The position numbers were made by a program, and so were the translations under genes. The notes under the pieces are model-generated. The model made no database searches, was not told the origin of the DNA, and was given only the letters and a program-made list of their open reading frames with translations. Shown one piece after another: positions 34,387 to 43,640 of a DNA stretch of 64,000 nt. Source of the stretch: Sinomicrobium kalidii. Its GTDB lineage: Bacteria; Bacteroidota; Bacteroidia; Flavobacteriales; Flavobacteriaceae. Each line of letters opens with the position of its first letter. The stretch's first letter is position 1. The stretch lies in NCBI RefSeq assembly GCF_021183825.1, contig NZ_CP089211.1, positions 5,252,501-5,316,500 on the forward strand. The letters are read 5' to 3'.

Positions 34387-34686
34387 AATAAAAATGTTTT
34401 TGGTTAATTTATTTAATAATCATCTTGATTATTTATTTTAAAAACAATAAGTCATTATTACATCCTTTAAAAAAACTAATAATGTTATCGTTTTATAATT
34501 TAGATTTCAATTTTACACGTAAGTAATTAACCACGAATATTGATAGTTTTTACTCCTACATTTGTAAAACTATAAATAAATTAACATCAAAACAAGAAAA
34601 ATGCAATCGATTACAGGAAAATATTATAAAAACCCGGTAAATTCTGTTCTTTTAACTCAGACACTTTAAAGGGACAGTCTCCATTT
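34387..34686. other. AT-rich spacer upstream of the pectate lyase gene
   Basis: Very AT-rich. A perfect -7 box TACATTTG lies at 34557-34564 on the plus strand, with only a poorly spaced TTG. It precedes a 22-codon frame ATG 34601 to TAA 34669 (MQSITGKYYKNPVN...), which has no recognisable features. At 34645-34681 the minus strand reads GGAGACTGTCCCTTTAAAGTGTCTGAGTTA, read in two parts as GGAGACTGTCCC and TTTAAAGTGTCTGAG, resembling an insertion-sequence end. GACAGTCTC is also present at 33454 in the same orientation, so old mobile-element activity here is plausible. Confidence 0.35.
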
Positions 34687-35190
34687 TTAATTTTCAAAAG
34701 CCCAGTCCATCACAAAATCGTCCATGACGTAGCCGTTACCGATAGGAATGACCTCTTCGGCCGTCTTTTTAAAGCCCGTCCTTTCATAAAAGCCTATAGC
34801 CGGGTTATACTTGTTTACATTAAGGGAAAGTACGGTATCGCCCGCTTCCCTTGCCACCGCCACACCCTTTCGGATAAGCTTTTTCCCGACCCCCTTGCCC
34901 TGGGCTTCAGGTAAAATATAGATTTTGTGTATTTTCGTTTTTGAAGTGCTCTGATACCCTGTTTCACATCCCATAAAACCGAGGTAAACATCGCCTTCCC
35001 CCGCCAGGAAAAAGCGGTGCCCTCTTTCCGTCAGTTGTTCGGTAAGGGAAGTTGTACTGTACATCATTTCCAGCATATAGGCAATCTGCTGTTCTGTCAG
35101 GATATCCTTAAACGTATCGGGCCAGGTACGGTAAGCGATCTGCTGAATGAGCGGAACATCCCCGGCAAAAGCTTCACGAATTTCTATCAT
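34687..35190 (-). CDS. GNAT family N-acetyltransferase
   Basis: 167 residues from the ATG at 35190 (MIEIREAFAGDVPLIQQIAYRTWPDTF). The frame is open 26 codons further, but that part is a translated palindrome (CTCCCCC-GGGGGAG, 35207-35242), so the internal ATG is preferred. The acetyl-CoA motif A is IHKIYILPEAQGKGVGKKLIRKGVAVAREAG, with the Q/R-x-x-G-x-G/A signature (QGKGVG), followed by LNVNKYNPAIGFYERTGF. The substrate is unknown. It lies 107 bases after the TPR-like gene on the same strand. Confidence 0.85.
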   Translation of the reverse strand: MIEIREAFAGDVPLIQQIAYRTWPDTFKDILTEQQIAYMLEMMYSTTSLTEQLTERGHRFFLAGEGDVYLGFMGCETGYQSTSKTKIHKIYILPEAQGKGVGKKLIRKGVAVAREAGDTVLSLNVNKYNPAIGFYERTGFKKTAEEVIPIGNGYVMDDFVMDWAFEN

Positions 35191-35206
35191 GGATTTGGTT
35201 GTTGGA

Positions 35207-35242
35207 TCTCCCCCGCTTTCGGTATCTCTTTCCGAAGGGGGA
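35207..35242. repeat. CTCCCCC/GGGGGAG palindrome
   Basis: The left arm CTCCCCCGCTTTCGG pairs with CCGAAGGGGGAG across a 9-base loop. It is a typical dispersed hairpin between the acetyltransferase and the TPR-like gene, and could end the latter's transcript. Confidence 0.6.
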
Positions 35243-35296
35243 GAAATTGGTCGTCTTTTATACGTCATCTCACCATCAAATTACCGCATTGGCACA

Positions 35297-36841
35297 TTAT
35301 CGCACCAGTTTGCGGGCTTTTTCCTCTATGATCTGCCCCACGGGCTTGTTCTCAATCTTGCTTTCCAGCCAGGAAATAATATCCAGGTAAAGGAATGCCC
35401 TTCTTTCATAAGGGTCGTTGTCCAGTTCCTTGAAACGCGCGTGCAGTTTTCTGAACTCCCCTTTCAGCTCGTGCGGATAAATATTCCCGAGGTTTCGAAG
35501 GAATTTGATCATTTCTTTCTGAACCTCGTGCAGGTCGTTCATTTTCAGCAAGAATTTATAGGTGCTTTTTAGCTGCACATCGAGGTGATAGTCCATTCCC
35601 GCTTCGTAATGGGCCACCAGGCTGAGCACACGGGAAAAACACATCAGGTCCTCACGCATGGTAAGGTTCTTGTTGTCGATGATCTTTTTCAGGTAGGCAA
35701 TACACATCCTGTTGTCCCCCGCTCCGAAATACATACTGGCGATCTTGTAATAAAAGACCATGACGTGGTGTTCGTCTATCCTGTCGCGGTGTTCCTTCAG
35801 CTTTTTCAGGATGTCATCCACCAGTGACAGCCCTTCCTTAAAGGAACCTTCTACAAAATGCAGGTTCAGTTTGTTGGTATAGATGTAGAGAAAGGAAAGC
35901 GACAATACATTATCGTTCTTGGGGAATGGTTTGGAAGCAATGACCGTTTCGAGTTTATTCAATACCACTTTAAACTGGGTTTTGTACTTCAGCATAAAGA
36001 GCGACTCCATCAGGTAGTTGTTCGCCTTCAGGTAAAACACCGGATTGAGGTAGATCATCTGTTCGTTCTCGTAGAACAGGTCTGTGAGCTTACTGGCATA
36101 TTTAAAACAGGAAAGGAAATCCTGCGTAAGGAAACTATACCAAAGGTGGGCCTTGTACAACCACAGCCTTTCACGAAACCCCAGGTTTTCCAGCTTGCAT
36201 TTGGGCAGACGGGAATGAAAGTATTCCGTAATACGCCGGTTTTCTTCATCACTCTTCACATAGCCCGATTTGAGTAAAATACCGTAAAGTTGCAGTGAAA
36301 GGTTAGACAGCCGGCTGGCAATAACATTTTGCATGCTCAGCTCCTTGGCCTGTACGGCAAGTTCATCGGCCCGCCCCACTATACTGCGGGTGATATACTG
36401 GGTTTCGATAATTTTTTCAAACTCCACGATCTCGTAAGCTATGTTCTTTTCCTGGTTTTCTATGGCAAGGGCTTTCGCCTTTTCCAGTATTTTAAGGCTT
36501 TGCCTGTATAACCCCTTGTGATAAAGTATGGTGGCGAAATCCAGCTGTTCGCGGACCTGTATCCTTACATTCTGGTTTACGGGATTCAGGCGGAGGCTCA
36601 CCAGCACCTGTTTATACAAATGCGCCTTGAGGTTAGATAACTGTTGTTTTTTAACAATACCGCTTTTCAGGATCTCCCTTTCATTATAATCGTGCATTTT
36701 GTCCAGCAGGTTAAAAAGAGCCAGGAATTTGGCATCGGCGTTAACGCCTAATCGGTTAACATACAGTTTGAATTGTCTCTTTTCAGACTTGGAAAGGGAT
36801 TTAATCAAAACAAACAATGAATCTTTTTGTGCATTTGTCAT
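35297..36841 (-). CDS. conserved helical (TPR-like) protein of unknown function
   Basis: A 514-residue, almost wholly alpha-helical protein with no signal peptide. It starts MTNAQKDSLFVLIKSLSKSEKRQFKLYVNR and contains repeated 30-40-residue helix pairs with tetratricopeptide-like spacing (DFATILYHKGLYRQSLKILEKAKALA; FYYKIASMYFGAGDNRMCIAYLKKIID). I do not recognise a catalytic motif. Proteins of this kind are conserved next to leuA in flavobacteria to my recollection, but that is not verified. It is divergent from leuA with a 155-base spacer. Confidence 0.7.
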   Translation of the reverse strand: MTNAQKDSLFVLIKSLSKSEKRQFKLYVNRLGVNADAKFLALFNLLDKMHDYNEREILKSGIVKKQQLSNLKAHLYKQVLVSLRLNPVNQNVRIQVREQLDFATILYHKGLYRQSLKILEKAKALAIENQEKNIAYEIVEFEKIIETQYITRSIVGRADELAVQAKELSMQNVIASRLSNLSLQLYGILLKSGYVKSDEENRRITEYFHSRLPKCKLENLGFRERLWLYKAHLWYSFLTQDFLSCFKYASKLTDLFYENEQMIYLNPVFYLKANNYLMESLFMLKYKTQFKVVLNKLETVIASKPFPKNDNVLSLSFLYIYTNKLNLHFVEGSFKEGLSLVDDILKKLKEHRDRIDEHHVMVFYYKIASMYFGAGDNRMCIAYLKKIIDNKNLTMREDLMCFSRVLSLVAHYEAGMDYHLDVQLKSTYKFLLKMNDLHEVQKEMIKFLRNLGNIYPHELKGEFRKLHARFKELDNDPYERRAFLYLDIISWLESKIENKPVGQIIEEKARKLVR

Positions 36842-36900
36842 TGTAATAAAATGGGTATTAAAAACCTAATTATCAAATTGTTAAGTTTTATATTTTTTTG

Positions 36901-36936
36901 TTAAGCATTGTAAAGCACCACAACAGAAACCCTTTG
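36901..36936 (+). promoter_or_regulatory. 17-mer shared with leuC, in the leuA upstream region
   Basis: TTAAGCATTGTAAAGCA (36901-36917) is followed after 10 bases by AACCCTTTG. The same 17-mer followed after 10 bases by AACCCCCTG is at 38214-38249 before leuC. The TTG inside the 17-mer and the (C)TTTG could be the -33 and -7 elements (18-base spacing), or the 17-mer may be an operator. Confidence 0.45.
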
Positions 36937-36996
36937 TTTGAATTTGCAAAATATAAATTCGTATTAGAAAAATAAAATTAAGCCTAATAATTTGAC

Positions 36997-38169
36997 ATGA
37001 GTAAAGAAAAAGTACAAATCTTTGACACAACGCTCCGAGATGGCGAACAAGTCCCCGGATGCAAGCTGAATACCAATCAGAAACTGGTAATCGCTGAGCG
37101 CCTGGACGAACTTGGAGTGGACGTCATAGAGGCCGGATTCCCCATTTCCAGCCCGGGAGATTTTACATCGGTCGTCGAAATAGCAAAGTTAGTGAAAAAT
37201 GCAACGGTGTGCGGGCTCACCAGGGCGGTAAAAAAAGATATTGAAGTTGCTGCGGAAGCCCTGAAATTTGCTAAAAAGCCCCGTATACATACCGGGATAG
37301 GCACTTCGGATTCACATATTAAATACAAGTTCAAGGCCACCCGTGAGGAGATCATAGAACGCGCCGTCACCGCCGTAGCCTACGCCAGGACATTCGTGGA
37401 TGACGTGGAATTCTATGCTGAAGATGCCGGGCGTACCGACAATGAGTTCCTGGCACGTGTATGCGAGGCTGTCGTAGCAGCAGGGGCCACCGTGCTCAAC
37501 ATTCCGGATACCACCGGGTACTGCCTGCCCGAAGAATACGGCGCCAAGATCAAATACCTGCGCGAAAACGTAAAGGACATAGACAAAGCCATTATCTCCT
37601 GCCACTGCCACAACGACCTTGGCCTGGCCACTGCCAATTCCATAGCCGCGGTTACTAACGGTGCAAGACAGATCGAATGTACCATAAACGGCGTGGGAGA
37701 ACGCGCCGGGAATACCTCGCTGGAAGAAGTGGTGATGATCCTTCGCCAGCACCCCACCCTCAATCTCGATACCAATATCAACTCCAGGTTACTGTACGAC
37801 ACCAGCAAAATGGTATCTGAAGGTATGGGCATGCCCGTACAGCCCAACAAGGCCATTGTAGGGGCCAATGCCTTTGCCCACAGTTCCGGTATCCACCAGG
37901 ACGGGGTGATCAAAAACAGGGAAACCTATGAGATCATAGACCCTGCCGATGTAGGGGTTACCGAATCTGCCATTGTACTCACCGCCAGGAGCGGACGTGC
38001 AGCACTGGCCTTCAGGGCCAAAAAGGTGGGGTATGAACTTACCAAACTACAATTGGATGATGTGTACCGGGAATTCCTGAAATTCGCCGACAGGAAAAAA
38101 GAGGTACTGGACGATGATATTCATCAGATCATGAATGTGTGTAAAATAACCGAAGCCAGGGCAGTATAA
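36997..38169 (+). CDS. leuA: 2-isopropylmalate synthase, short form without regulatory domain
   Basis: LeuA condenses acetyl-CoA with 2-oxoisovalerate, the first step of leucine synthesis. The catalytic TIM barrel is complete: [13 protein letters not shown] near residue 9, [12 protein letters not shown], and [16 protein letters not shown] with metal-binding His residues. [12 protein letters not shown] follows, then the linker [13 protein letters not shown]. At 390 residues it lacks the ~110-residue C-terminal LeuA dimer domain that binds leucine, so allosteric leucine inhibition of the usual type is not expected. A homocitrate-synthase relative is possible by sequence alone, but leuCDB follow directly, which supports LeuA. 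Confidence 0.93.
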   Translation: MSKEKVQIFDTTLRDGEQVPGCKLNTNQKLVIAERLDELGVDVIEAGFPISSPGDFTSVVEIAKLVKNATVCGLTRAVKKDIEVAAEALKFAKKPRIHTGIGTSDSHIKYKFKATREEIIERAVTAVAYARTFVDDVEFYAEDAGRTDNEFLARVCEAVVAAGATVLNIPDTTGYCLPEEYGAKIKYLRENVKDIDKAIISCHCHNDLGLATANSIAAVTNGARQIECTINGVGERAGNTSLEEVVMILRQHPTLNLDTNINSRLLYDTSKMVSEGMGMPVQPNKAIVGANAFAHSSGIHQDGVIKNRETYEIIDPADVGVTESAIVLTARSGRAALAFRAKKVGYELTKLQLDDVYREFLKFADRKKEVLDDDIHQIMNVCKITEARAV

Positions 38170-38213
38170 ATAAAGGTCAGATTATAAAGCGAATAACTTA
38201 AACTAACTATAAC

Positions 38214-38249
38214 TTAAGCATTGTAAAGCATCCCCTTTTTAACCCCCTG
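38214..38249 (+). promoter_or_regulatory. 17-mer shared with leuA, upstream of leuC
   Basis: An identical TTAAGCATTGTAAAGCA (38214-38230) plus AACCCCCTG after 10 bases, 65 bases before the leuC ATG. Recurrence before two leu genes suggests a shared regulatory site and a second promoter inside the leu cluster. Confidence 0.45.
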
Positions 38250-38294
38250 AACCCCTAACCTGCCCTCTGGTATGCAACTAAAGTAAAAAAACGA

Positions 38295-39695
38295 ATGAAG
38301 AAGACATTATTTGATAAAGTTTGGGACAGCCATGTGGTCGATTCTATAGAGAATGGACCACAAATCTTATATATAGATAAACATTTAATACACGAGGTTA
38401 CCAGTCCGCAGGCCTTTGCCGAACTGGAACAGCGGGATATTCCCGTTTTTCGTCCGGATCAGATCGTAGCCACGGCAGACCACAACGTGCCTACCCTGAA
38501 CCAGCACCTGCCCATCAAGGATGCCCTGTCGAGGAACCAGGTGGAACAGCTTACACAGAACTGTGAAAAGCACGGTATTACCCTGTATGGCCTCGGTCAT
38601 AAATATCAGGGTATCGTTCATGTCATGGCCCCCGAACTCGGAATAACGCAACCCGGGATGACCATGGTATGCGGAGACAGCCACACCTCTACACACGGAG
38701 CCTTCGGGACTATTGCTTTCGGTATAGGCACCAGCCAGGTGGCACAGGTATTTGCCAGCCAGTGCCTGCTGTTGTCAAAGCCTAAAAAGATGCGCATAAA
38801 CGTCAACGGCAAACTGAAAAAAGGCGTACTGCCCAAAGACGTCATTCTCTACATCATAGCTAAGCTGGGTACCAATTCCGGTACCGGGTATTTCGCGGAA
38901 TACGCCGGGGATGTTTTTGAAAACATGAGCATGGAAGGCCGTATGACCGTATGCAACATGAGCATAGAAATGGGAGCCCGCGGTGGTATGATAGCCCCGG
39001 ACGAAACCACTTTTGAATATGTAAAAGGAAAAGAATTTGCCCCCGAAGGCGAGGAATTCGATAAAAAAGTAGCCTACTGGAAAACGCTTAAAACCGACGA
39101 AGGCGCTGTTTTTGACAAGGAATACACTTTTGATGCCGAAGATATCGCCCCGATGGTCACCTACGGAACAAACCCCGGAATGGGCATTAAAATAGACGGG
39201 CACATCCCCGAACTGAACGATGTTTCCTTTGAAAAATCGCTACAGTACATGGGATTTGAAAAAGGGGAAACCCTGCTCGGCAAACCCATAAACTATGTGT
39301 TCATAGGAAGTTGTACCAATTCCCGTATCGAGGATTTCCGCATAGCGGCCGATTACATAAAGGGAAAACAGAAAGCCGCCAATGTAAACGCCCTTATCGT
39401 ACCCGGTTCGCAACAGGTGGCCAAACAGATCGAAGACGAAGGTTTAAAAGAAGTCTTCGAAGAAGCCGGTTTTGTGTTGCGCCAGCCCGGTTGTTCAGCC
39501 TGCCTGGCCATGAATGACGACAAGATCCCTGCGGGAGAATATTGCGTATCGACCTCCAACCGGAATTTCGAAGGCCGCCAGGGACAAGGGGCAAGGACCA
39601 TACTGGCAAGCCCCCTTATAGCAGTTGCAACTGCGGTAAAAGGGGTTATAGCAGCCCCGTATGAAGAAGAAAAAGTAGCCGCTTTAGCGGATTAA
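38295..39695 (+). CDS. leuC: 3-isopropylmalate dehydratase large subunit
   Basis: LeuC with LeuD isomerises 2- to 3-isopropylmalate using a [4Fe-4S] cluster. 466 residues, normal length. Aconitase-family motifs: [26 protein letters not shown] with the first cluster Cys (MVCGDSHTS), [20 protein letters not shown] with the second, and [14 protein letters not shown] with the third. It is separated from leuA by 125 bases containing the shared 17-mer, and from leuD by 77 bases containing a perfect palindrome. Confidence 0.97.
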   Translation: MKKTLFDKVWDSHVVDSIENGPQILYIDKHLIHEVTSPQAFAELEQRDIPVFRPDQIVATADHNVPTLNQHLPIKDALSRNQVEQLTQNCEKHGITLYGLGHKYQGIVHVMAPELGITQPGMTMVCGDSHTSTHGAFGTIAFGIGTSQVAQVFASQCLLLSKPKKMRINVNGKLKKGVLPKDVILYIIAKLGTNSGTGYFAEYAGDVFENMSMEGRMTVCNMSIEMGARGGMIAPDETTFEYVKGKEFAPEGEEFDKKVAYWKTLKTDEGAVFDKEYTFDAEDIAPMVTYGTNPGMGIKIDGHIPELNDVSFEKSLQYMGFEKGETLLGKPINYVFIGSCTNSRIEDFRIAADYIKGKQKAANVNALIVPGSQQVAKQIEDEGLKEVFEEAGFVLRQPGCSACLAMNDDKIPAGEYCVSTSNRNFEGRQGQGARTILASPLIAVATAVKGVIAAPYEEEKVAALAD

Positions 39696-39714
39696 CGTAT
39701 ATTAATTTAACGTA

Positions 39715-39736
39715 GAGACACACGGCCGTGTGTCTC
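39715..39736. repeat. GAGACACACGG/CCGTGTGTCTC perfect palindrome
   Basis: A 22-base perfect palindrome in the leuC-leuD spacer. Variants with ACGCAC in place of ACACAC are at 55074-55097 and 49831-49846. This is a dispersed palindromic repeat. As RNA it would fold into an 11-bp hairpin without a T-run. Confidence 0.75.
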
Positions 39737-39772
39737 CAACGAGAAGGGATAATAAGCCCAAAAAGATTAAAA

Positions 39773-40369
39773 ATGGAAAAATTCATAACCCATACCTCAA
39801 AGGCAATACCATTGCCCATAGAAAATATAGATACCGACCAGATTATTCCGGCCCGTTTCCTCAAGGCCACAAACAAGGCCGGGTTTGGCGAAAACCTTTT
39901 CCGGGACTGGCGATATAACAAGGACGGCTCCCCGAACGCGTCCTTTACCCTCAACGATAGCCGGTATAGTGGTACCATTCTTATTGCCGGGGATAATTTC
40001 GGCTGCGGTTCCAGCCGGGAACACGCGGCATGGGCATTGGCCGACTACGGACTAAAAGTCATCGTGTCCAGTTATTTTGCCGATATATTCAAGGGAAACG
40101 CGCTGAACAACGGGCTGTTACCCGTACAGGTCTCTCCCGAATATCTAAAGGAACTGTTCGCTGCCGTAGAAAACGATCCCGAAACGGAAATACTGGTAAA
40201 CCTGGAAGAGCAGTACATTACCCTGAAAAATTCTGACAAAAAAGAAGCTTTTGAGATCGATGCCTATAAAAAATTGTGCCTCCTCAACGGGTATGACGAT
40301 ATTGATTTTCTCATCAGCAAAAAGGACAAAATAAAAGATTTCGAAAAAGAATTAAAACCGCAGACATGA
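39773..40369 (+). CDS. leuD: 3-isopropylmalate dehydratase small subunit
   Basis: The small swivelling-domain subunit that pairs with LeuC. 198 residues from the ATG at 39773 ([31 protein letters not shown]); the frame extends to 39728 but the added residues are translated palindrome flank. Motifs: [58 protein letters not shown]. Its stop overlaps the leuB start by four bases (ATGA), showing translational coupling. Confidence 0.96.
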   Translation: MEKFITHTSKAIPLPIENIDTDQIIPARFLKATNKAGFGENLFRDWRYNKDGSPNASFTLNDSRYSGTILIAGDNFGCGSSREHAAWALADYGLKVIVSSYFADIFKGNALNNGLLPVQVSPEYLKELFAAVENDPETEILVNLEEQYITLKNSDKKEAFEIDAYKKLCLLNGYDDIDFLISKKDKIKDFEKELKPQT

Positions 40370-41484
40370 AATTGAACATTGCACTTTTACCGGGGGATGG
40401 TATCGGACCGGATGTTGTTGTACAGGCCGTAAAATCCCTGCAGGCCGTGGCCGAAGCCTTTGGCCATACCTTCCACTTTGAAGAAGCCCTGGCCGGGGCC
40501 ATAGCTATTGACAAAACGGGAGACCCGCTGCCGGACGAAACCCTGGAGCTGTGTAAAAAATCGGATGCCGTACTTTTCGGTGCGATAGGAGATCCCAAAT
40601 ACGATAATGATCCCAAGGCCAAAGTGCGTCCGGAACAGGGATTGCTGAAACTCAGAAAGTCACTCGGACTTTTCACCAATATCCGCCCCATAAAAGCTTT
40701 TCCCACACTCATCGACAAATCGCCCTTAAAGAAAGAGATCATCTCCGGAACCGACTTTACCATATACAGGGAACTCACGGGAGGGATCTATTTCGGGGAG
40801 AAAAAGCTGAGCGAAGACGGTACCGTAGCTTCCGACCTTTCCGAGTATTCCGAAGCCGAAATAGAACGCATTGCCCACCTGGCCTTCAAGGCCGCCAGGA
40901 GCAGGAGAAAAAAACTGACCCTGGTAGACAAGGCCAATGTACTGGAAACCTCCAGGTTATGGCGCAGGGTGGTTACCGCACTGGGAAAAAGTTACCCGGA
41001 CGTGGAACTGGACTTCCTTTTTGTGGACAATGCCGCCATGCAGATCATACTTAACCCCAGCCAGTTTGATGTGATCCTCACGGAAAACATGTTCGGCGAT
41101 ATCATCTCCGATGAAGGCAGTGTCATTGGCGGTTCCATCGGATTACTGGCCTCTGCCTCCGTAGGAACCGACAATGCCATGTTCGAACCCATTCACGGCT
41201 CTTATCCGCAGGCCAAAGGTAAAGACATTGCCAACCCGGTGGCGTCCATCCTTTCGGCAGCCATGCTACTGGAACACTTTAACCTCAGGGAAGAGGCCGA
41301 AGCCGTAAAATATGCCGTAGAACGATCGCTGGAACGCGGTGTGGTGACTCCTGACCTGGACAAGGACAGTAAATACGGCACCAACAAAGTGGGTGATTTT
41401 ATAGCTGATTTTATCCTCCATGCCGAGGATACCACCCAAGTGAACAAGGAAAACATAGAATTTGGGCAGTCTACTATTATATAA
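40366..41484 (+). CDS. leuB: 3-isopropylmalate dehydrogenase
   Basis: LeuB oxidatively decarboxylates 3-isopropylmalate to 2-oxoisocaproate with NAD+. 372 residues. Landmarks: [11 protein letters not shown] at the N-terminus, [21 protein letters not shown] for substrate binding, [14 protein letters not shown], and the metal site in [24 protein letters not shown]. It is coupled to leuD by a 4-base overlap, and the leu cluster ends with a terminator at 41521-41551. Confidence 0.97.
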   Translation: MKLNIALLPGDGIGPDVVVQAVKSLQAVAEAFGHTFHFEEALAGAIAIDKTGDPLPDETLELCKKSDAVLFGAIGDPKYDNDPKAKVRPEQGLLKLRKSLGLFTNIRPIKAFPTLIDKSPLKKEIISGTDFTIYRELTGGIYFGEKKLSEDGTVASDLSEYSEAEIERIAHLAFKAARSRRKKLTLVDKANVLETSRLWRRVVTALGKSYPDVELDFLFVDNAAMQIILNPSQFDVILTENMFGDIISDEGSVIGGSIGLLASASVGTDNAMFEPIHGSYPQAKGKDIANPVASILSAAMLLEHFNLREEAEAVKYAVERSLERGVVTPDLDKDSKYGTNKVGDFIADFILHAEDTTQVNKENIEFGQSTII

Positions 41485-41520
41485 CAATTTGATTTAGCTA
41501 ACTAAAACTTTCCCAAAGAG

Positions 41521-41551
41521 AAAACCCGGCTTTTAAAAAAACCGGGTTTTT
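41521..41551. terminator. terminator of the leu cluster (possibly bidirectional)
   Basis: The 9-bp stem AAAACCCGG/CCGGGTTTT plus T5, located 37 bases after leuB and 45 bases before the end of the convergent gapN gene. Confidence 0.85.
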
Positions 41552-41595
41552 GTTTTATAAACCATACATGTTCTCTTCCTTTTCCGCTTTTGCTT

Positions 41596-43185
41596 TTAAA
41601 GGATATAATCGGTATTTACAAAGTTAGACGCCTTGCTGTCCAGTAATTCATTTAAAATAGCCTTGTTATACGCATTGTCTTTAGAGGCCACAAAGGTACG
41701 CACGGAGAAAGAACGCAGCGCATCGTGCACGCTAAGTGTGCTTACGGCCGAATCTTTTCTCCCCGTAAAAGGATAAACATCCGGACCGCGCTGGCACGAA
41801 CTGTTCAGGTTAACCCGGCATACCAGGTTGACCAGCGTATCGATAAGCTGCGCCAGGGTCTTAATATCCTGCCCGAACAGGCTTACCTGCTGCCCGTAGT
41901 TGGAATCGGCCATGTCATTAAGCGGCTCTGCTATACTTTTAAAAGACAACACAGGGATCACCGGACCAAACTGCTCTTCCTGATAAACCTTCGAATTTTT
42001 ACTTACGGGATAGAGCACCGCCGGGAAAATATAATTTTCTGTCCGCTCCCCGCCTTTTTCATTGATGATCTTTGCCCCTTTGGCCACGGCATCATCTATA
42101 AGTCCCTGTATGTAGTCGGGTTTGCCGGGCTCCGGCAACGGTGTAAGCATTACCCCGGGTTCCCAGGGGTTCCCGAACTTCAGTTCGTCCACACGTTTGG
42201 CAAATCTTTTATTGAATTCGTCCACCACATCCTCATGCACATAAAGCACTTTGAGTGCGGTACACCGCTGGCCGTTGAACGATAGTGTTCCGGAGATACA
42301 TTCATCAATGGCCAGGTCCAGGTCGGCATCAGGCAGTACAATGGCCGGATTTTTGGCTTCCAGTCCGAGTACCAGCCGGAGCCTGTTCTTATTGGGGTGC
42401 TGATCCTGCAGGGCTATCGCAGATTTACTGTTTCCTATCAGTGCCAAAACGTCTATTTCGCCAGTTTTCATTATAGGAGCGGCCACTACTCTTCCCCTGC
42501 CGTAAATAATATTCACCACACCTTTGGGAAAGCTGCTCCTGAAGGCTTCCAGTAACGGGGAAATGAGAAGTACCCCGTGTTTTGCCGGCTTAAAGACCAC
42601 AGTGTTCCCCATGATGAGGGCAGGAATGAGCAGGGCAAAAGTTTCGTTCAGCGGATAGTTATACGGTCCCATACAAAGCACCACACCAAGCGGCCCCCGG
42701 CGAATGTGCGCATACACACCCCCGTGTTTCTTAAAACGGGCGCTGTCGCGGTCCAGTTGCTTGTAATCTTCAATGGTATCATAAATATACTCTACCGTCC
42801 TGTCAAATTCCTTTTCAGAATCGGGCAGGTTCTTTCCTATTTCCCACATGAGGAGCCGTACGACTTCTTCGCGTCTGGTTTTCATCTGGGCAACAAACTT
42901 TTCCATGCACGCAATCCTGTCCACCACCTTCATGGTAGGCCATAGTCCCTGGCCTTTATCATACGCATTACTGGCGGCTTCCAGGGTTTCCAGCGCGGAA
43001 GCTTCATCCATATTGGGTACCTGCCCCAACAAAGTGGGACCATACGCCCCGTTTTCGTTTTTTGTCCGGATGGAAGAATACACTTCGGCAAAATCACCTT
43101 CCCATTTTTTAAGTTCGCCATTGGCCAGGTAGGTATCTTGATGTATTTTATTTTTTATCCTGAATTCGTCTTGTACGGTTTGCAT
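41596..43185 (-). CDS. gapN: NADP-dependent non-phosphorylating glyceraldehyde-3-phosphate dehydrogenase (aldehyde dehydrogenase superfamily)
   Basis: About 529 residues from the ATG at 43185 ([20 protein letters not shown]); an ATG eight codons upstream is also open. It is an aldehyde dehydrogenase with [41 protein letters not shown], the general-base Glu in [20 protein letters not shown] and the catalytic Cys in [13 protein letters not shown]. The C-terminal [44 protein letters not shown] is characteristic of GapN. GapN oxidises glyceraldehyde-3-phosphate to 3-phosphoglycerate, producing NADPH. It is convergent with the leu genes and is a single-gene unit. Confidence 0.87.
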   Translation of the reverse strand: MQTVQDEFRIKNKIHQDTYLANGELKKWEGDFAEVYSSIRTKNENGAYGPTLLGQVPNMDEASALETLEAASNAYDKGQGLWPTMKVVDRIACMEKFVAQMKTRREEVVRLLMWEIGKNLPDSEKEFDRTVEYIYDTIEDYKQLDRDSARFKKHGGVYAHIRRGPLGVVLCMGPYNYPLNETFALLIPALIMGNTVVFKPAKHGVLLISPLLEAFRSSFPKGVVNIIYGRGRVVAAPIMKTGEIDVLALIGNSKSAIALQDQHPNKNRLRLVLGLEAKNPAIVLPDADLDLAIDECISGTLSFNGQRCTALKVLYVHEDVVDEFNKRFAKRVDELKFGNPWEPGVMLTPLPEPGKPDYIQGLIDDAVAKGAKIINEKGGERTENYIFPAVLYPVSKNSKVYQEEQFGPVIPVLSFKSIAEPLNDMADSNYGQQVSLFGQDIKTLAQLIDTLVNLVCRVNLNSSCQRGPDVYPFTGRKDSAVSTLSVHDALRSFSVRTFVASKDNAYNKAILNELLDSKASNFVNTDYIL

Positions 43186-43209
43186 ATTTAAAATTAATTG
43201 ATTAGTCAA

Positions 43210-43640
43210 TAAGATTAATGTGAGATCGTGCTAAAAAGTTGTGGATAACGCAAAATTATTGCAATGTTCTAATACGGGAATGAAAAGGTATTGTACATTA
43301 CAGGTTACACGTGGCAGGTTCCTTTACTTATTACGCATAGAAACGCGGAGTATCTCAAAGAAGCGCAAAGATTTTCAATGTATTTCAAAACGTTTCTTCA
43401 GGCAATACAATATCTGAATAAACTTCGCGTAACTTACAACATCTTATAATGAACAGTTCAAGGCTCCACAACCTTAAATTCCGATTTTTTTCGGTATAAT
43501 TCCCGGGGCTTATAGTCCGGGGGCTTACGTCACCTGTCTAACAATACCCGTCATTTTTGGTTGTGATCCGCAATGTATCAACCGGGCAATTAGAGCAATT
43601 GACAAATTCACGCATTGCCGAACTGGCTCATTACCGGATT
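43210..43640. other. gene-free spacer between gapN and ilvA
   Basis: About 430 bases with no supportable gene. It contains the gapN upstream region and a stretch resembling a common flavobacterial spacer phrase (AGAAACGCGGAGTATCTC...GAAGCGCAAAG, 43339-43371). The AAGCCCCCGG / GCCCCGGGAA strings on the minus strand near 43500-43530 may act as the 3' end of the ilv operon. No clear terminator with a T-run was found. Confidence 0.5.

Noticed and set aside
36842..36996. Leader peptide or attenuator before leuA
   Set aside because: No short frame rich in Leu codons and no terminator-like hairpin occur in the 155-base spacer.
39728..39772. Extended N-terminus of LeuD from 39728
   Set aside because: The added residues come from palindrome flank sequence; the ATG at 39773 gives the conserved LeuD N-terminus.
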